A stretch of DNA of 9,403 nt from an uncultured Bacteroidales bacterium (GTDB lineage Bacteria; Bacteroidota; Bacteroidia; Bacteroidales; UBA932), in NCBI GenBank assembly GCA_934702165.1, contig CAKUYG010000076.1, positions 1 through 9,403 on the forward strand, read 5' to 3'. The translations under genes and the position numbers were made by a program. The notes under the pieces were generated by a model. The model saw only the letters and a program-made list of their open reading frames with translations, did no database searches and had not been told where the DNA came from. This document shows positions 6,943 through 9,403 of the stretch, in pieces. Every line of letters begins with the position of its first letter. The first letter of the stretch is position 1.

Positions 6943-8138
6943 TGGAGCAGATAATACGTCACTTCACAGACAACGACCTCTATACCTTCACCTGCCAGTA
7001 CTACATACTGGAGACATACCCTCGCGCAGAAGTGGAATACACTTTCTACGACCGCAACGCCTACCGATACCCACAGGGTTTTGACCTTCTCCTGCGGGAG
7101 CAGGTGGAGATGATGAGGGACGTGGTGATCAGCGATGAGGAGGTGGAATTCATGAAGGGCAGGTGCGTCTTCCTGCCGATATGGTATTTCACTTTCCTGC
7201 GCGGCTACCGCTTCAACCCTGACGAGGTCAGCATCAAGCAGGATGCCGAAGGGCATCTCGACATCAGCGTCAAGGGCAAATGGTTCTCCACCATCATGTG
7301 GGAGATGCCTCTGCTCTCATGCATTTCCGAACTCATACACTTCCTCAGAGGCGACTTCGATCAATATGATGCAGCCCTGGAGCAGGAGCGCTGCCGGCAG
7401 AAGACAGTCAATATCATCGAGAACGGGCTCAAACTCGGAGACATGGGCACACGGCGCCGATTCAGTTACGCACACCAGGACATGGTGGTGCGCGTCATGG
7501 AGCAGACCGCCCGCCAGATGGACGGTCCAGGGAAATTCATCGGCACTTCAAATGTCTGGCTCGCCATGAAATACGGGTGTACCCCGCTCGGGACGATGTC
7601 CCACCAGCTCATCTCATTCGAAGAGAACGTCAGCGGCGTGTTCGAGTGCAACTTCAATGTGATGAAGAAGTTCAGCGATGTCTACGACGGCGACAACGGC
7701 ATCTACCTCTACGACTGTTTCGGGGACAAGGTATTCTTCTCCAACCTCTCCAAGAGGATGGCCATGATGTACAAGGGACTGAGGGTGGACAGCGGTGACG
7801 AGTTCGAGCAGACCGACAAGATCATAGCCAAATACCGCTCCCTCGGCATCGATCCTGCCACCAAGCAGGTCGTCTACAGCAACGGGCTGGACATCGACAA
7901 GGCTATAGAGATCCACCGCTACTGCGCCGGGCGGGTCCAGGACTCCTACGGGGTCGGCACCTTCCTGACCTGTGACGTGACAGGCTGCGAGCCGATGAAC
8001 ATAGTTGTCAAGCTCACCCGCGGCCGCATCACCGAGCTGCGCGAGTGGCACGACTGCGTCAAGCTTTCCTGCACCAAGGGCAAAACCCTCGGCAACCAGC
8101 GCAAAGTCGAGTATCTGCTCGACCTGCTCGGGCAATAA
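6942..8138 (+). CDS. pncB: Nicotinate phosphoribosyltransferase
   Basis: This 398-residue cytoplasmic enzyme makes nicotinate mononucleotide from nicotinate and PRPP, helped by ATP hydrolysis, in the Preiss-Handler route to NAD. Length and motif order match the PncB family (about 400 residues): the N-terminal DNDLYTF motif, WEMPLLSCISE, GDMGTRRRFS (from Gly166), GTSN, TPLGTMSH with His221 at the place of the phosphorylated histidine in Salmonella PncB, GLRVDSGDE (279-287) and GVGTFLTCDV with the PMNIVVKL strand. The start ATG shares its A with the TAA stop of the upstream gene (TAATG), which suggests translational coupling and a shared transcript. No Shine-Dalgarno sequence is visible. It is the last gene before a strong terminator. 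Confidence 0.96.
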   Translation: MEQIIRHFTDNDLYTFTCQYYILETYPRAEVEYTFYDRNAYRYPQGFDLLLREQVEMMRDVVISDEEVEFMKGRCVFLPIWYFTFLRGYRFNPDEVSIKQDAEGHLDISVKGKWFSTIMWEMPLLSCISELIHFLRGDFDQYDAALEQERCRQKTVNIIENGLKLGDMGTRRRFSYAHQDMVVRVMEQTARQMDGPGKFIGTSNVWLAMKYGCTPLGTMSHQLISFEENVSGVFECNFNVMKKFSDVYDGDNGIYLYDCFGDKVFFSNLSKRMAMMYKGLRVDSGDEFEQTDKIIAKYRSLGIDPATKQVVYSNGLDIDKAIEIHRYCAGRVQDSYGVGTFLTCDVTGCEPMNIVVKLTRGRITELREWHDCVKLSCTKGKTLGNQRKVEYLLDLLGQ

Positions 8139-8164
8139 TCAGCCCGGACGGGCACCTCAATTTC

Positions 8165-8204
8165 AGCGGCTCAAAAAAAATGTGATTTTTTTGAGCCGCT
8201 TTTC
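8165..8204 (+). terminator. Rho-independent terminator after pncB
   Basis: A perfect 15-bp stem pairs 8165-8179 (AGCGGCTC followed by seven A) with 8186-8200 (seven T followed by GAGCCGCT) around a 6-base loop. It is followed by TTT and lies 27 bases after the pncB stop. The GC-rich base with an A/T-rich upper half is typical of Bacteroidota terminators. It should end the peptidase-polyferredoxin-pncB transcript and insulate the receptor gene downstream. Confidence 0.9.
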
Positions 8205-8411
8205 GTATCAATTCCGTTTCTCCACCCCCAATATAAGTGTCAAATCATAAGCATTAATATTAATAATTATAATAAATATTTATATTGATTTGATTAACCA
8301 CAATTTACACGTTTTGATTTTATTATAAAAATATTTAGGTTTGCATCCGATGTCAACGCGCGCGGCATCGCAATGAATGTTATTAGTAGTTTGTTTAATC
8401 AAAACGATCTT
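8205..8411. other. AT-rich leader and promoter region before the SusC-like gene
   Basis: This 207-bp non-coding stretch is very rich in A and T from about 8230 to 8340 (repeated TAAT/ATTA words), apart from a GC patch at 8357-8366. It contains the promoter listed separately and a leader of about 60 bases. A short CGATG/CATCG pairing (8348-8352 with 8366-8370) could form a weak hairpin at the transcript start. No ORF with coding character or RNA gene was recognised. Confidence 0.6.
8313..8343 (+). promoter_or_regulatory. Bacteroidota-type promoter for the SusC-like receptor
   Basis: TTTG at 8313-8316 is followed after exactly 19 bases by TAGGTTTG at 8336-8343. This matches the Bacteroides primary-sigma consensus TTTG-N19-TAnnTTTG. 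Transcription would start near 8350, leaving a leader of about 60 bases before the ATG at 8412. The spacing and both elements agree, which is rare by chance, and the position between a terminator and a gene start fits. Confidence 0.75.
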
Positions 8412-9403
8412 ATGGAAAGAATCAGATCCTTCCTCACAGTCGTGGCCATGCTGTTTTCCGTATGGGCATACGGACAGGATGTCACCGTCTCCGGTACAGT
8501 GACCGACGCCTCGACAAAAGAAACCCTGCCTTTCGCTTCGGTCCTCGTCAAGGGGAGCAGCCACGGCACAAGTTCAGACCTTGACGGCAAGTTTACCATT
8601 TCCGTCCCGCGCAACTCCGTCCTGGTCGTAAGTTCCATGGGTTATCACACCCTTGAGGTGTCCACAGCAGGGCGCAGCAAGCTCGACATCGCTCTGGAGC
8701 CTGACACCGAGTTCCTCGAAGAGGTGGTCGTGACCGCCCAGGGGCTCACCCGCAAGCAGAAGGCCCTCGGCTATTCGACCCAGAAAGTGACGTCTGAAGA
8801 GCTCACAATCGCCCGTCAGTCCGACCTGAGCAATGCCATCGTCGGCAAAGTCGCCGGCGTGCAGTTCTTCGGCGGGGCCGGTTCATCATTCTCATCCGGC
8901 AAAATCGTCCTCCGCGGCGCCGGCACACTTTCCACCGCGTCCAGCGGCAACCTGTCCGTCAACGAACCGATCTACGTGGTGGACGGCACCATCACCAACA
9001 AGAACGCCGTCAATATGGATGATGTGGAATCCATCAACGTCCTCAAAGGCCCTGCGGCCACAGCGCTCTACGGCTCAAGGGGAGGCGACGGAGCCATCAT
9101 CATCACCACAAAATCCGCAGAGAGCGGCAAGGGCACTGTGGACTTCAGCCACACCACCACAGTGGAGACCTACTACAACCATGTCAATCTCCAGACCCTC
9201 TATGGCGGCGGACAATACGCATATCTCTACGGCGAAGCCAAGGGGACCACTTCCGCAGCCGAACTGCTCAAGGACTACAGCGGCAGCATCGAGAGCCTGA
9301 AGGGCGCCAAGGTTATGGACTACGGCAACGACGCATCCTGGGGCCCGCGCTTCGACCCGTCCGTCAAATATGTGACCCCGCTCTCAGTTGACCCTACCAG
9401 CAG
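8412..9403 (+). CDS. SusC/RagA-family TonB-linked outer-membrane receptor, N-terminal part (cut by right window edge)
   Basis: The frame is open from ATG at 8412 to the window end (330 codons plus two bases). It has a signal peptide (residues 1-21, before QDVTV), a carboxypeptidase-regulatory-like domain (about 24-96: VSGTVTD, PFASVLVKG, DLDGKFTI, SSMGY), a TonB-box-like EEVVVTAQG (103-111), and a plug domain with the SusC hallmarks YVVDG, MDDVESINVLKGPAATALYGSRGGDGAIIITTK and a later WGPRFD. SusC proteins form the outer-membrane channel that a SusD lipoprotein lids, importing glycans or peptides; a susD gene would be expected just after this one, beyond the window. The substrate cannot be read from this part. 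It has its own promoter and follows the pncB terminator, so it is a separate transcription unit. Confidence 0.95.
   Translation, partial: MERIRSFLTVVAMLFSVWAYGQDVTVSGTVTDASTKETLPFASVLVKGSSHGTSSDLDGKFTISVPRNSVLVVSSMGYHTLEVSTAGRSKLDIALEPDTEFLEEVVVTAQGLTRKQKALGYSTQKVTSEELTIARQSDLSNAIVGKVAGVQFFGGAGSSFSSGKIVLRGAGTLSTASSGNLSVNEPIYVVDGTITNKNAVNMDDVESINVLKGPAATALYGSRGGDGAIIITTKSAESGKGTVDFSHTTTVETYYNHVNLQTLYGGGQYAYLYGEAKGTTSAAELLKDYSGSIESLKGAKVMDYGNDASWGPRFDPSVKYVTPLSVDPTS

Noticed and set aside
8165..8204. Hairpin as a riboswitch or attenuator of the SusC-like gene
   Set aside because: It lies upstream of the predicted SusC promoter, directly after the pncB stop, so it acts as a terminator for the preceding operon.
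8833..9300. 155-codon plus-strand open frame near the right end
   Set aside because: It overlaps the SusC-like gene in another frame and its Pro/Ser/Thr-rich translation is a frame shadow.
1..9403. CRISPR array, tRNA/rRNA gene, insertion sequence or prophage
   Set aside because: No spaced direct repeats, cloverleaf, terminal inverted repeats or transposase/integrase motifs were seen in the gaps or genes.

Overview
The window looks like chromosome from a fairly GC-rich member of the Bacteroidota, most likely the Bacteroidales (an Alistipes- or Cryptobacteroides-like gut bacterium would fit, but the sequence alone cannot settle the genus). The signs are two TonB-dependent receptors with the Bacteroidota carboxypeptidase-regulatory-like N-terminal domain (one clearly SusC/RagA type), an S46 dipeptidyl peptidase, no Shine-Dalgarno sequences before the starts, AT-rich intergenic gaps between GC-rich genes, and a sequence matching the Bacteroides promoter consensus TTTG-N19-TAnnTTTG.

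Layout. Positions 1-717 (minus strand) hold the N-terminal part of a TonB-dependent receptor that runs off the left edge and has no usable ATG. A 132-bp AT-rich divergent region follows. Positions 850-8138 (plus strand) hold three tightly packed genes, probably one operon: a 1347-residue exported peptidase that joins a full S46 (DPP7-type) serine dipeptidyl peptidase to a full M3 (Dcp-type) zinc peptidyl-dipeptidase; 9 bases later, a 679-residue polytopic NapH/NosR/CcoG-like 4Fe-4S membrane protein with a periplasmic HMA-like domain and an unrecognised C-terminal domain; and, overlapping by one base, nicotinate phosphoribosyltransferase (pncB). A strong 15-bp hairpin terminator closes the operon at 8165-8204. 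An AT-rich stretch with a consensus-like promoter then leads into a SusC/RagA receptor at 8412, cut by the right edge.

How the parts may work together. The two receptors would import oligomers across the outer membrane. The fused peptidase would sit in the periplasm and release dipeptides from both ends of a peptide: S46 from the N-terminus and M3 from the C-terminus. This two-ended exopeptidase is the most unusual object in the window. The M3 half has no signal peptide of its own, so the fusion explains how it could reach the periplasm. The polyferredoxin protein would carry electrons from cytoplasmic clusters towards a periplasmic domain with a metal-chaperone-like fold. PncB feeds NAD synthesis. 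Why these three share a transcript is not evident from the sequence.
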